Assembly (NCBI GenBank): GCA_022410635.1
Contig: JAJVDF010000001.1
Coordinates: 10,580,777-10,644,776 of the forward strand
Reading direction: 5' to 3'
Source: Tretioscincus oriximinensis
Taxonomy: Eukaryota > Chordata > Lepidosauria > Squamata > Gymnophthalmidae
DNA: 64,000 nucleotides
Positions 1 through 11,600 of this stretch are shown here, in pieces. The notes under the pieces were generated by a model. The model had not been told where the DNA came from and did not search any database. It saw only the letters and a list, made by a program, of their open reading frames with translations. The translations under genes were made by a program, and so were the position numbers. The stretch's first letter is position 1; each line of letters begins with the position of its first letter.

Positions 1-195
1 AAGCTGGGGATTAAACTGGTGACCCTCTGCTTTTCAGGCAGTTTAGTCTACCACTGAAGTACAGTCACTTCCAGATCCATGTGGGATCTGAGAAATACAG
101 AAATGGTTTGCTTCTGGGGAAGACTGGGGATTGAACTGATGACCTTCTGATTTCTAAGCAATTTGTTCTACAACTGAGCTACAGCTATTCTCATC
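1..195 (-). repeat. tandem tRNA-derived SINE-like units (~120 bp period)
   Basis: Two units begin with near-identical words (CTGGGGATTRAACTGRTGACC at 4 and 124). On the minus strand each reads like a decayed tRNA: an A-box-like TAGCTCAGTTGTAGAAC and a B-box-like AGTTCAATCCCC. No full cloverleaf with an intact anticodon stem is visible, so these are repeats, not tRNA genes. The same family occurs at 5840-6311. Confidence 0.6.
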
Positions 196-377
196 TTTCA
201 ATTATCCCAAAGAAAAGAAAGAAACACCTTCCCTCAAATAATTTCTGGAAGTTCTGCTGCAGTTTACAGCAAGTACTGAATACCATTTTAGGGTTTATCC
301 AGACTGATCCCTTTTGTAGCTGTTATAATAGTATGAAGGACTTCACTTTCTTTACTGATTGCCCACATATATGGAGA

Positions 378-1165
378 GATAAGAACATAAGAAGAGCTTT
401 GGAGAATCAGGTCAGAGCCCATCTAGCCCAACATTCTGCCCCACACAGTGTACCACCAGAATCACTAGGACAGTCTCAAGCAGAAGAAGGAAACCCCTTG
501 TCTGTTCTTGAATCCTTGCAAATGGCATTCCAGGAATACTGCCTGTTTTCCCATCTTAATAGCCATTGATACAGCTGTCTTCCATAATTTTGAAGCTAAT
601 CAGGCTGCTAACTACCACCACCTCTTCCAGAAGTGAATTACATTAGGAGAAGGAGGTGGAGAAGAAGAAGGGGAAAAGAGGAAAAAAGAGAGAAAAAGAA
701 AAAGAGAAAGAGAAAAAGAAAAAGAAAGAGAATAATAATAATGTGGTATTTATACCCTGTTCCCAATGTACTAAGTGGCTTTCAGGTTTAATTTTTCATC
801 TGAAGGGTTACATCAATTCTGTCTTCCCCACCAGGTTAATTGTGGTACTCATTAATGTAACTGAAACACAGATTATAAATTACATATCTTTTGAATAGCC
901 AAGCTGGGTAGAGTTGCGGGTTAATAAATGCTGCTCACCCCTCTCCACATCCAACACATTGTTTCGAGACCAGATCTCCTAGTTGAGAGATCAACTGTTA
1001 CCAACTGCACTGTTTGTGATGACTAATGACCATCTGGGTGAAAAAAATACTTCCCCTTGTCTGCCCTAATTTTTCCTCTATCCAACAGGTTCAAGGACTG
1101 CTCTCTAGATCTAGTGCTGTATGATAGAAATTTTTTTCTATTCCCCTTATCCATCCCATGCATTT
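378..1165 (-). mobile_element. CR1/L2-like LINE 3' fragment, split by a SINE
   Basis: 378-638 and 1015-1165 are consecutive parts of the same LINE tail (3' end at the left with AACATAAGAAGAGC; the C-terminal reverse-transcriptase coding part to the right). Compared with the intact copy at 4041-4545, the missing middle is replaced by the SINE at 640-1014. Confidence 0.7.
640..1014 (-). mobile_element. tRNA-derived SINE with GAA/GGA-rich tail, inserted into a LINE
   Basis: On the minus strand it begins with a tRNA-like head (TCTCTCAACTAGGAGATC, then GTCTCGAAAC) and ends in a TATAAATACC-like segment and a long (TTCTC)n tail, seen as GAGAAAAAGAAA on the plus strand at about 650-735. Same family as 7002-7285, 25596-25925, 31735-32025, 34345-34595 and 35256-35665. 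Confidence 0.65.
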
Positions 1166-1659
1166 GGCGTGCATTTCCTATGAAACCCTAGTATAATTCC
1201 ACCCTTATGATTTGGATGATCTGATTGACTATTCTAATTGGCTNTTAGCTCTCCTTGGTCCTACAAGAGAAAACTCCATTTGGGACACAGTCACACACGT
1301 GTTTTCAGGCTGTTTTTAAGTCTTCTTCAAAATGGTTTNAAAAATTAAGAGCTCATACAAATAATTCCCCTTCTTTTCTTGTCCCTGGACTAAAACACTA
1401 TTTTTCAATTCAAATAAACATCAAGCTAAGTATTTGCCCTTAATGGCCACCTGCATTTCAAATTCTCCCTTTTCCCTCTGCACCAATCACTGAAGCTCAT
1501 TCTATTTGCCAATAATGGTTGCCTCCATATCAGCTTCTTCCCTATGTCTCTGGATCAGTCACTAAAGCTCAAACTTCCTGCCTTAAGCAAATGAGCAGAA
1601 TCAACTTAGCTTATATTTAGGCCAGAGATCATGGCTATTGTGTGTGGGGGAAATCGAAT

Positions 1660-2110
1660 AACTGTCGCTTCAGTCACCAACTGCAATAAGTTGTCTCCAA
1701 TTATCTGCCCATAGGTTGGTAACAGGGATACCCATTAATCTTAATCTCTTTTGTTTAATTGCATCAAATAATAAGAATTCTGCTAAATAGTCGTACCAAA
1801 GATGGATAGACCATTTATTCTTGACCTTCCATCCTTTGGCCGTCACTTCCGGCCCCTGCTTCTGGAAAGGACACCCCATGACAGGAACTGACATCACAAA
1901 TGATGGCACTTCTGGCCTCTACTTCCAGGAATGGCNCCCTGTCATGATGTCACTTCCAGTCCCACCCCCGGAAGTGATGTCAAAGAATTTCGTGCACGCT
2001 TTGTGTACAAATAAAAACCAAAAACCCTGTATGTTTTGGGGCTCTGGGCTGAGATTTATGGCTGGGAAACTNCCAGTACTGAGCAGAACCTTGTCTATGG
2101 TGGTGCCTAC
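1660..2110. repeat. degenerate dispersed repeat with GGAAGTGATGTCA words
   Basis: 1830-1990 holds several CACTTCCGG, GACATCA and GGAAGTGATGTCA words in both orientations; a similar cluster is at 27440-27570. The flanking 1670-1830 reads on the minus strand as a partly open frame rich in W/Y/L, suggesting old LINE coding sequence, but I cannot place the family. Confidence 0.4.
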
Positions 2111-2539
2111 ACAATGAAGTGTTCTTCTTTCGATGTTTATGAGCCACTTACTGACTCATTTTCAGATACCTGTTGAAAACCTATTTTATTCCCTACACGT
2201 TTCCAGTGTGAATGACTATCAATTCTTACCTCATTAAGTTTTCATTCTATTTTAATCCTTAGCTTATTCTTAGCTTGGTTTAAGATTATTTTGGTATGCT
2301 AGAGGTGATGAAGAGGTCTCTGGGGAGCTACAACAGAAAAGGCCCTTGTTCATGATATCAAATACCGAGCCTGTATATACTATGTGGTACACAGAAGCAA
2401 CCCTCTGCATTTTACATCTTCAAGCAGCTAAAAGGTGAAATTCTACAAACATTAGCCATATNTTTTTGAGTTATCCATTGCTAAAAACAGTCCCTTTCAA
2501 TAAAAGCAGAATGACAGTATATCTTCTACCTGAGTGTAT

Positions 2540-2690
2540 CCCGCTGTGGGCTGATTTCTGTGTTTCTTTGCCCAAAGGTGTGGAATTATCAGACTTGGGT
2601 TGCCCTAAAATTAAAGGTCCTGTTGTGAAAAAAAGATTGATGGAATATAATTATCCTGATGATCCCTTCAACTAAAAAAAAAGATAAAAT
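2540..2690 (+). repeat. unclassified dispersed repeat (one of three copies)
   Basis: Shares words with 3361-3480 and 5220-5429 (CTGCATGRATGGC, GTTGGACCCA, TTTGCCCAA, TGGAATTRTCAG). Boundaries are not defined. It lies in ITIH2 intron 15 and shows no heavy-chain coding sequence. Confidence 0.4.
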
Positions 2691-3360
2691 TAATATAGCA
2701 AAGGTTACAATTTCTCTCTAATGTGTTTGCATTGATGGGGCAAACCTGATAGCAGATATTTAAGAATGATTTGGCCCCATCTATAATTGCCATTTTAATT
2801 AATTTATTTATTTACATTTCTATACCACCCTATACCCAAAGTCAATAAAAAAACAGATAGTAGGGTTATCTTTTTGGCAACCCGTTAGGAACCCTTTCGG
2901 AACACCACAAAAAGGATGCCACTGGAATCACATAATGCTGGGAATTAAAATTCTTGCCTTTCAGACATTTCTCTGAGTTTTCTCTGGAAGCAGGGTCCAG
3001 TGGCATAAGACATNCAACATATGGCTAGCCTTATCCCATTCCATTGTGAACCCATGTTTGCATGGGGCAGATTTCATATTCAGGACCAGGTGTTCCAATC
3101 TGACCAGAATTACCAAGTTAAGTGCAGCAAAAGGCTTCATTTGTAAAAATCTATTAATCTACTCAATCTACTAAAAGTTTATATGGCTTTCTCCATACAA
3201 GATTTTCTTCCCTTTAACAGAAACAAGATTTCAGCAGTGACTACTAAATTAGAGTACTCTGCCAACTGGTTTATGGGAAGGAATTTCTTCTTCTCCTTTA
3301 TTTTACAAAAGATGAATAGAAAATGTTTGGCCAGTGGAAGCAAAATGGGCAGTCAGTCCA

Positions 3361-3480
3361 ACATCTGTTACCTGCATGAATGGCAGAAAGAGTTGGACCC
3401 AGGACCAGAGTTTGTGGGCCCCGTGGTTTCTTTGTGGGCTTCACCCATGGTGGAATGGATTGGTCAGTGGGAGCTTGACC
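3361..3480 (+). repeat. unclassified dispersed repeat (second copy)
   Basis: Similar to 5265-5400: CTGCATGAATGGCAG, AGTTGGACCCA, GGGCTTCACCCATGGTGGAAT. Open frames here on both strands are by-products of the repeat. Confidence 0.4.
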
Positions 3481-4040
3481 AATAACTAGGGATCCTGTTC
3501 GGATAAACAAAGAAGATAAATGGAATGTGTAATTAGTGTGTTGTCCATACTGTGGTAGAATTCAAAGAAGGAACCAAATCAATCTGGATCAGAGTTTCCA
3601 ACAAGGTGAATTTAATATTTTAGAGGTTAACAAGGGTAGGGGGGGAGGAATCATAGCAGGTGCTTTCATAAATTGAAGGATTATCCAGACTATTGTCTTT
3701 TGTAACAATATTTCTAAATTTCTATTTTTTTGCCTGTGAAAATTTAGCAGGAAAAAAAGATTCAGCTAGCTGTGAATCTTCCATTTTATTTAAAGCTCTG
3801 TTCTTGAAGATGCTTAAGAGTGGGTGTGTCTGATCATATAGAAGTCTTTCTGCTGCTCTAACTAACCTTGTTTCTCAATTCTGTGAATTTCAAAATCTTG
3901 AATAACAACCTGCTCCTCTCCTTCTTCAGCTATGGTCCCAGAAGAAGGCCCTGCCTGTGGCTCAGGGATCCCAGGTAAGCTAAGAGTGGCCTGAAGCTCA
4001 AGCCCAGCTTCCTTATCTGAGTCTTTGCTGTGTGAGGATG

Positions 4041-4545
4041 AACATAAGAACACAAGAACATAAGAAGAGCCATACTGGATCAGGCCACAGCCCATCGAGT
4101 CCAGCATTCTGTGTCACACAGAGGCCCACCAGATGCACCTGGGCAGTCCGAACAGAGGAAAGCAAAATATGCTGCTCCTGTTCGTGACTCCCTGCAAATG
4201 GTATTTCAAGAGTCCTGCCTGTTGCTCCATCCCGGAGGCTACATCCAGACAACTATCTTAGTATCCATTTATACCCTTAGTGTCCATAAACCTGTCTAGT
4301 CCTGTCTTGAAACTATCCAAGCTGTTANCTACCACTACCTCTTCAGGAAGTAAATTCCACAGGCCGATGACCCTCTGGGTGAAAAAATACTTTCCTTTGT
4401 CTGTTCTCACTTTTCTACCCAACAGTTTTAAGGAGTGCCCTCTGGTCCTTGTGTTGTGTGATAGAGAAAACATTTTTTCTCTATTCACTCTGTCGATCCC
4501 ATGCATGATTTTGTACACTTCAATCAGATGGGAGGGACATATCTA
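4041..4545 (-). mobile_element. CR1/L2-like LINE 3' end, young copy
   Basis: On the minus strand it encodes the C-terminus of a LINE reverse-transcriptase protein ([20 protein letters not shown], PEEVVVxNSLDSFKTGLDRF) followed by a 3' UTR ending TTCTTATGTTCTTATG. It is almost identical to copies at 34872, 39552 and 63719, so the family was active recently. Truncated at its 5' end. Confidence 0.8.
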
Positions 4546-5219
4546 AAGGAAGAACATTACAGAGTGGGTACCACCACAGAAAAGGTCTAACTGCAAGGGT
4601 CTATGAGGTAAATATTCAATAATATGAAACATGCGCAGCAGGAACTCTCTCTGACCTTAGTGAGATTAAAGAGCTGCACCAGGAATGGATATCTGTAAAC
4701 TATCCTGATTCTAATGGGGTTTTATATGATGTGAAGCATAAAATATTGAATCTGATATGACTGGAAACATTCCATTGGATTCAGATCCATAAATTTCCAG
4801 TCCTTTCTTTTTATTATCAGTAGTCAGTAGAAAGTCAGTAGAAAGTAGTTAACAAAAGATAAGTGAAACAGCGTTAAAATGAAAAAGGAAAATCTAAATA
4901 CCTTTCTTCCGCATCTAACCAATGGATCTGATCTTTAGGCTAACTTTTGGCTAAAAATATGTCACATTTTTGGAATATGCCCAGAGTCAGGCTTGACTTC
5001 TTGTAGCTTTACGGACACATCTAGCATAGCTTTTGACTTCGTGGTTACAATCCTAATGTTTCTCACTTGTCTCCCATTTGAATATCAATCAGGCACAATT
5101 TTGCTTTTCTTTTCTAGATAAACCAGAGTTCGCCAGATGGGAAAACAATAAAATAATCAGCACTGTGATGATCAGAGGTGCAGTGCCATGTATCTTTTCA
5201 TTTTGCCTTCCCCTTTCCC

Positions 5220-5429
5220 TTTTCTCTGTTGCTGGGAAACATTGATGGAACAGAAATTCTGAATCAGTCCTTTTTACCTGCATGGATGGCTGCCGCAGTT
5301 GGACCCATACGAGCAGGTAATGGATACTTTCCCTTTGAAGTTGGGTTTGCCCAAGATGGGATGGAATTGTCAGGTTTCGGCTGGCCAACTACAAGAGCAC
5401 CTGTTTGGGAAAAGAAGGGGAGTCTTTAA
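5220..5429 (+). repeat. unclassified dispersed repeat beside ITIH2 exon 15
   Basis: Third copy of the family at 2540 and 3361. It ends about 10 nt from the presumed exon 15 donor, so the end of exon 15 borders on repeat-derived sequence. Confidence 0.4.
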
Positions 5430-5438
5430 TGGGCTTAC

Positions 5439-5653
5439 AGAGCATCATATGGAAAGCTTTTGAGGTTGAAGGGAGCAAACCTGGGCAGCAGGGCCTCTTG
5501 CGATCTTGGGGTGAATCAGCCAACATCAATTCATCACCATTCGGGCTCTCAATTATCATAGCTGTGTAGGGGGTTACAATGTGATGGTCTAGAGACATCT
5601 GGAGAATTCGCTTTGTAATATTTCTTTTCAGTGCAGCAGTAGGTGCCAGATTT
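5439..5653 (-). CDS. ITIH2: ITIH2 exon 15 (3' border tentative)
   Basis: Starts by completing R593, then [35 protein letters not shown] and [10 protein letters not shown], as in human ITIH2 ([29 protein letters not shown]). Acceptor is CATCACAG. The human protein diverges after CC-x-G, so the 3' edge is set only by the best donor (CT followed by GTAAGC at 5433-5438); a GTTTGC donor about 45 nt earlier is an alternative. N-I-T is a sequon absent from human. Start is certain, end less so. Confidence 0.85.
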
Positions 5654-8600
5654 CTGTGATGTATAAGCATCCATTACTAAAAGGTCAGCCCATAAACCTA
5701 TACTTTTCAATTCAATATTTGTTCGGTACTATGCCTGATTACTTGTTGACCACCTTGGCATCTCCCTGACACTTCTAGGCAGTTTTCTTGATAGAGATAC
5801 AGAAGTAGTTTGCTATGGCCTACTTCCAGGGAGAGCTGAAAATCAAGTAAACTTCTCCACGGAGTTTGTTCTACCACTGAGATACTGCCTCTCATTGACT
5901 TAATGTAGCCCTCACTATAACTTTCTTGCAAAGATATAGAAGTGGTTTGTCAGTGCCTACTTCTGGGGAGAAACTGGGGAGCAAACCAGTGATACTTTGT
6001 TTCCCACTTTGCATCTGAAGAAGGAGACATGTCTACAAAAGCTCATGTCACCTACATTTCTCCTCTTAGTCTCAAAGTGCTATAAGCCCCCTTGCTGGAC
6101 TCACATGGCTATTTCTCTGAAATCAACTTTGCTTCCCAGCAGTTTGCTGTATGGTTGAGCTACAGTCACTCTCAGACTTCATGGGAACCTCTATACAGTT
6201 TTCTTGACAGACATACAAGAATGGCTTGCTATTGCCTACTTCTTAGCAGGGAATGGGCTCAAATTGGCAGTCTTCTGTTTTCCAAGCATTTTGCTCTACC
6301 ACTGAGTTAGAGTGAATCCTTATCATTAATTGCTAAACACTAACTTTTTAATCCAGTCCCTGTTTGTATCGCCTCAAGATATCTATGCTAAGCACATAAA
6401 ATACATTTAGGAACCCAGTAGAAGCTAGCTTTCTTACCTCTCAGCCATGAGTTGATTAATGGTTAGGTAGGCCCACAGCCTTTCTGTGAATCTGGGATCT
6501 GCATCCTGATCCTTATTCAGGAATTCATCCAATCCCTCAACATCAGCCAGAGTCTCCAAGACTAGCTGTGCATTGCTCTGCAACAATGAATGGAAGATAT
6601 TTATAGCCATCTGCTCAGGCCACTCATTCTGCACTTTGCCAAATTCAAATCACTAGTCCAATCCAGCCCAGACCACTTCTCACTGCGGTTGGACAAGGGG
6701 AGGTTTCTTTGCCCAAACACACCATGTCATTCCAGCTATGGAAGATTACATGTGGACTGCTCCTTTGTGCTTCATCATAATTATGATGGTTTAGGAATCG
6801 GGCGGGCCATCTGAGGATGCTGCAAGTACTCTAGTATGCAAATATGCCTGTCTGATTGGTTTGAGAACACTATATGCAAGCAAAGTGCAAAAACAACCAT
6901 GGCATCTTGCTGGCTTTAGTCTTCTCCAAGATCCTGTTCAGGTCTTCTTTTTACATCTCACCCTGAACCTGACCATAGAAGAAGGGGGAAGATGGGCTAC
7001 ACAAATGAGGAGGAGGAGAAGGAGAAGAAGGAGAAGGAGACTCAAAGTGGCTTACAAGGACATTTTTGCCCGAAGGCTTACATTCTATCTTCCCTCAAAG
7101 GCTGTGGTGATTCCCATGTATCTACTTGTAGTCAGTTGCAATTTCTTGCAATTCATGCTTTCAAATAGCTTTCAGGCTAGCGGGAGGTGCTCACCCCTCC
7201 CCATGTCCGACACAGGGCTTTGAAACCCAACCTCCCAGATGAGAGACGGTTTCCTTAGCGACTGAAGGACCCTTTGCGCTGTGGGTTAGCTTCCCTGGAT
7301 GAGTGCAACATTTTACTTTAGGTACACAAATCACCCTCTGTCATGTTTTTCTGAGAACGTATCCCATTTCACTTCCATTTTTCCATGTTTTGAAAACCAC
7401 CTGAACCCTTTTGCACATTTCTGCAATGCCATGGCATTCTTCCCCTTTTTCTCTTCCTTGCCCTCCCTGTGTTACATTCCAGAATTCGCCTTAGATCATG
7501 AAAGATTAAGAAAAGGGAAGATTACTGGTTGCAGTGAAAGTGAGGTGGGAGTAAATTAAATTGAAGCAGTGATTCTGATTGATCCAGTGATCCTCTATTG
7601 CTCCAAAGAATCTGAATTACAGAGCAATGAAGTTGCTCCCTGGAAGGACAGAAAGCAGACAGAACTAAGAATCCAAAGCCTGGATGAAGATGGATTAAAA
7701 GCATGTATTGGAACAGCACCAAAGGATGACCTTCATTGTCCATCAAAGCAGGATTTGGTGCTCAGGACACTAACATGTGGCAGCATGATAACTGGAGATC
7801 AAATTTGACTGGAATAACAATATTTTTTCTTTTTGGCAGAAGTGATTAACTTATACCCAATCAGTTACTAGATCTTCTCCAACCTGAAATATTGGTTTTG
7901 TTTTATAATTGTGCTGGAAGTGGAACATAAAAGCATTTTGCAGAACCATAACCACAAAAATACTCCTGGCTGATCAAAAGATGCAGAGACAAACATTATA
8001 CTTACAGCAGTGGCTGTGATCACACTCTGCAAATGTTGCACATTTTCAGTATCAACCTTTCCTGCTACCACAATCTCTGAACCTCCAAAATAGTTCTGGA
8101 ATGTATGGTGGGTAACATCAGACACCAATCCCTGAGGATAGTTGAATTCCAGATTTTTAAGAAGTGGGGTGGAGACCTGGTTGTAAAATTTCTGTAAATA
8201 CCAAAAAGACACAGATATGAAGATGGTTTTATGTTTTGGGGGGAAAAGTTGCATCATGTATGACATATTTCTGTAAGTGGGGGAACAAATTATTAGCTTG
8301 TTTTCTAAGGCAGCAAAATCTTAGAGGAGGAATGGTGGATGAGAAAAGTATTTGAGTAAGATTTTCTTTCTCAGAATGGCCAACATGTCCAAACATGTCA
8401 GAATTTTGAACACCAATTAAGGAGAGCTAAAAAAAAGAGTAAAAGAAAAATCGTGAGTTTTATAGCTCTTTTTTTAGCATGTACTGTATAGGAATCTGGT
8501 GTGATGAAAAGCTGTTCATGACTTAACAATTAAACAAAATAACAAGAAGCACAGAGAAAGGTGTGAAAAAGAAGACAGAAAAAAAGTACAGTTGAGAGTT

Positions 8601-11600
8601 CTGTTCACCTTCATTTGGGATGAGGTTTCCTGGTTTCCAAAAATCCTTTGGGCCATGCCATTGTTATCCTGAGCCAATCTTTTCAGGAAATCGTAATCTA
8701 CATCAAATCCAATACCAAGACTGAACAAAGAGATGTCATCTCGTATGTGCTTCTTCACATTCTTTTGAATTGTAGGCAGTTTAAGTTCTCCTGAAAGGAA
8801 TATTCAAGTAGGAGATTGGGAATAGGTTCTTTCCGAGTTGTCCCGATTAAAGCACTTTAGCCCATTTCAGTAAACTTCCTTTAACACTATTCACTTCTAT
8901 GACTCAGATAATGTGAACGATGATTCTGTTCATAACTATCTGCCCATAAGAGCTTTTTCACACTTACCTTCAGAGAATGGTCTCCAGGGGCCATTCCCAT
9001 CTACTTAGTGAAAATGTTTCTTGGCTTTCACACACTCTCAGGCCAAAAAATTCCAGCTCTCAGATCAGCAGCAGGCAATGAGAAGTGTGTATTACCTCGT
9101 TTTTCTATGTTCTACAATATGTGTAGATTCTGCCCTTTACTGTGATTGGGTGACCAATTTTGTGTGATGATCACTAAGACCAACAGTGATGATTCAGCAA
9201 GTATTGATTAGGAGTTAGAAATATGAAGAAAATCTTAAGATTATTGAATTGGATTAATGATGGGTAAAAATGTTAGCCAATGAATAGCTTATTTAGAAAC
9301 AATTTAGATTAGCGGGTTGGCATTAGCATTAATAGTTTTTTTGAGATGTGGAATCCTTGTATAGATGCATTGATGAGAAAAGTTTAACTTAACTGAAAAA
9401 CTTTCTTATCCTAGTGGTCAATCTGGGACTATATTGGGGCCTCCCCTCATTCTTTGAGGACAATATTAATGTATTAATCTATTGATTTTTTAAAATTAAG
9501 GTATTTTATGTATCACTTATTTATGTGATGTATAAAAAGTACAATATGTGGTATATTTATTTGCAAGTAACAATATAATTTTTTTAAAAGGTGACATCTG
9601 GAACACAGAAACACTGTAATACATCATTCATGCTTTTTGCAGGAATATTTCCAAATCACAGGAATGATTGTGAAACACTTAAAACAGTCAATGCAAGGTA
9701 AGTTTAGGAATGCTTCTGGAGTGATTGGGGGATAATGAACCAATTAGCAAAACAAATCTTCTACTAATTGCTCTTGTCAATGTGCAAAAAGTCCCTAAGC
9801 CCCACTAAACTTCTTAAAATTGCTTGCACCTAGTGCAGTTAATGTTGTGACTAGTTTAATACTATAACCATTGGATTCTTCCCAAGGACCTAGCATATTG
9901 AGAGGTATCAGTGAGGGATGGCCTGAATGAGTGAACATGAATATGATATAATGACCATCTCTTTTTTTTACAAAAGGGCATTAAGTTGTGTCTTTGGCCT
10001 CTTTAGTTCCATTCATTGTGACAAGAGGCACTCCATGATGAGCACATTGCCATAGGAACCATCTTGATCACTATATCATTGGAGGCCTCCATAGTAAAAT
10101 GGTTAACCTGAAGTAAAATTGTAGAAAGCTCGGTTCATGTCTGATGTTTGATGCAAATAGTCTAGACATGCTCACATTGAACAGAACATTACTTTTTTGA
10201 ATAGCTACACTCGATCAAGCATGAATCACCATTTGCAGCCATGAACATGATCTGTTAAACAGCTTACATTTTTAGTAATTTTCTGTTGTAAAAGGCCTTG
10301 AAAGATTGCAGCCATTTTCTAGTGAAAGAGACCTTCAAAGGTCACATCAGAAGGCCTTAAGAAATGGTCTGCAGTGTGAGAAACTGGAAGACTAAAGTGG
10401 AAGAAAACAGGCCAAGGTGCAAGAGTCCTTTTTCAATACAAAAGTCCAGGCATTGTTTTCATGACCATGAATGCAATGGTGCTTGTGAGAGAAGCATCTA
10501 TTGTTTAACAAAATTATCAGTAATTTGATTCAATAGCGAACTGAAAACACTTTTTGCTTTTGCATAGATCTCTAACATTGCAGCATCAATTAACATAGCA
10601 ATTGAGACATTTTTTACCTTTCTCTTACTCTCTCCCCCTCAAAATAGTAATGGAATTCATTGTGGACTCTCCCAAGATGCTCTCTATGAAACTATTTAGT
10701 TATGTAAACACAGCTCTTACCTACAGTGGGATCTCCATCTGAGACCAGAACTATCATGGAAACAGATTCTGAATCCAGCATTCCTAGGTTTGTGGCTTCA
10801 TTTAATATAAAGATTGCTCGAAGAAGAGCATCATTGATGTTTGTTCCTGTTTATAGAAAAGAGAGAAACAACAATAAGAAGGTCCTGTGATCCAGTCAAC
10901 CTGGCCAATGGCAAAATAAAATGTCATCTGGTGCAGGGTCAGAATTTGTCTTCCTTTGGTTACCAAAATGGCCACCTAGGCTGAGATATTAGTAGAACTG
11001 CTGTAACAGATCTACCAGTGGTCAAGGGGCTTAAGGAGTGAAACAGTGTGGATTGGCACTTTGGTTTAACAATGGAGGCTACACCAACAACACCTCAAAT
11101 TGCACCACCAAAATAAGTCCTTCTGCGACTCTGAGGCTAGGGGCAATTGTTCTTAGCTATCAGAATCCAGAAGCTGGATCCAAAGGTTCTGTAATCTTCA
11201 GAGTTGGCAAGGTAAGTGCAGAAATCTCCTCTCGTTAAAATCCCAGCATGGTTTATATAAATCCCATAAAATGCAAAGCCATGTGCACAGAGAATGCATA
11301 AATTTGCATTTAAAAGATTAGAGATGTTATCAGGCAGTTTTGCTACTCGCCAATATTAATTTCTGCTCTTTGATGTGGATTAGAAATGGGATGGGAACAC
11401 TAGGGCTACAGTCATAAAGCACATATTTAAACTGTTTTAAGGGCCAAAACAACTTGGGAATGGTTGCGAATGGACCTCCTCAAGCTGTTTTGAATTCAAT
11501 GCCACTCGCTCACACAGTGATTGGTCAAAGGTCCCTCTGTAGGTTTTTATGACAAATGAAATGGAGTACTAACATCTATATGCTACCACCTGTAAGCCAC

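Noticed and set aside
124..195. Possible tRNA gene (A- and B-box-like sequences)
   Set aside because: No complete cloverleaf can be drawn, and the sequence recurs in tandem at about 120-bp spacing; it is a tRNA-derived repeat.
656..730. Lys/Glu-rich open frame
   Set aside because: Encoded by the GA-rich SINE tail.
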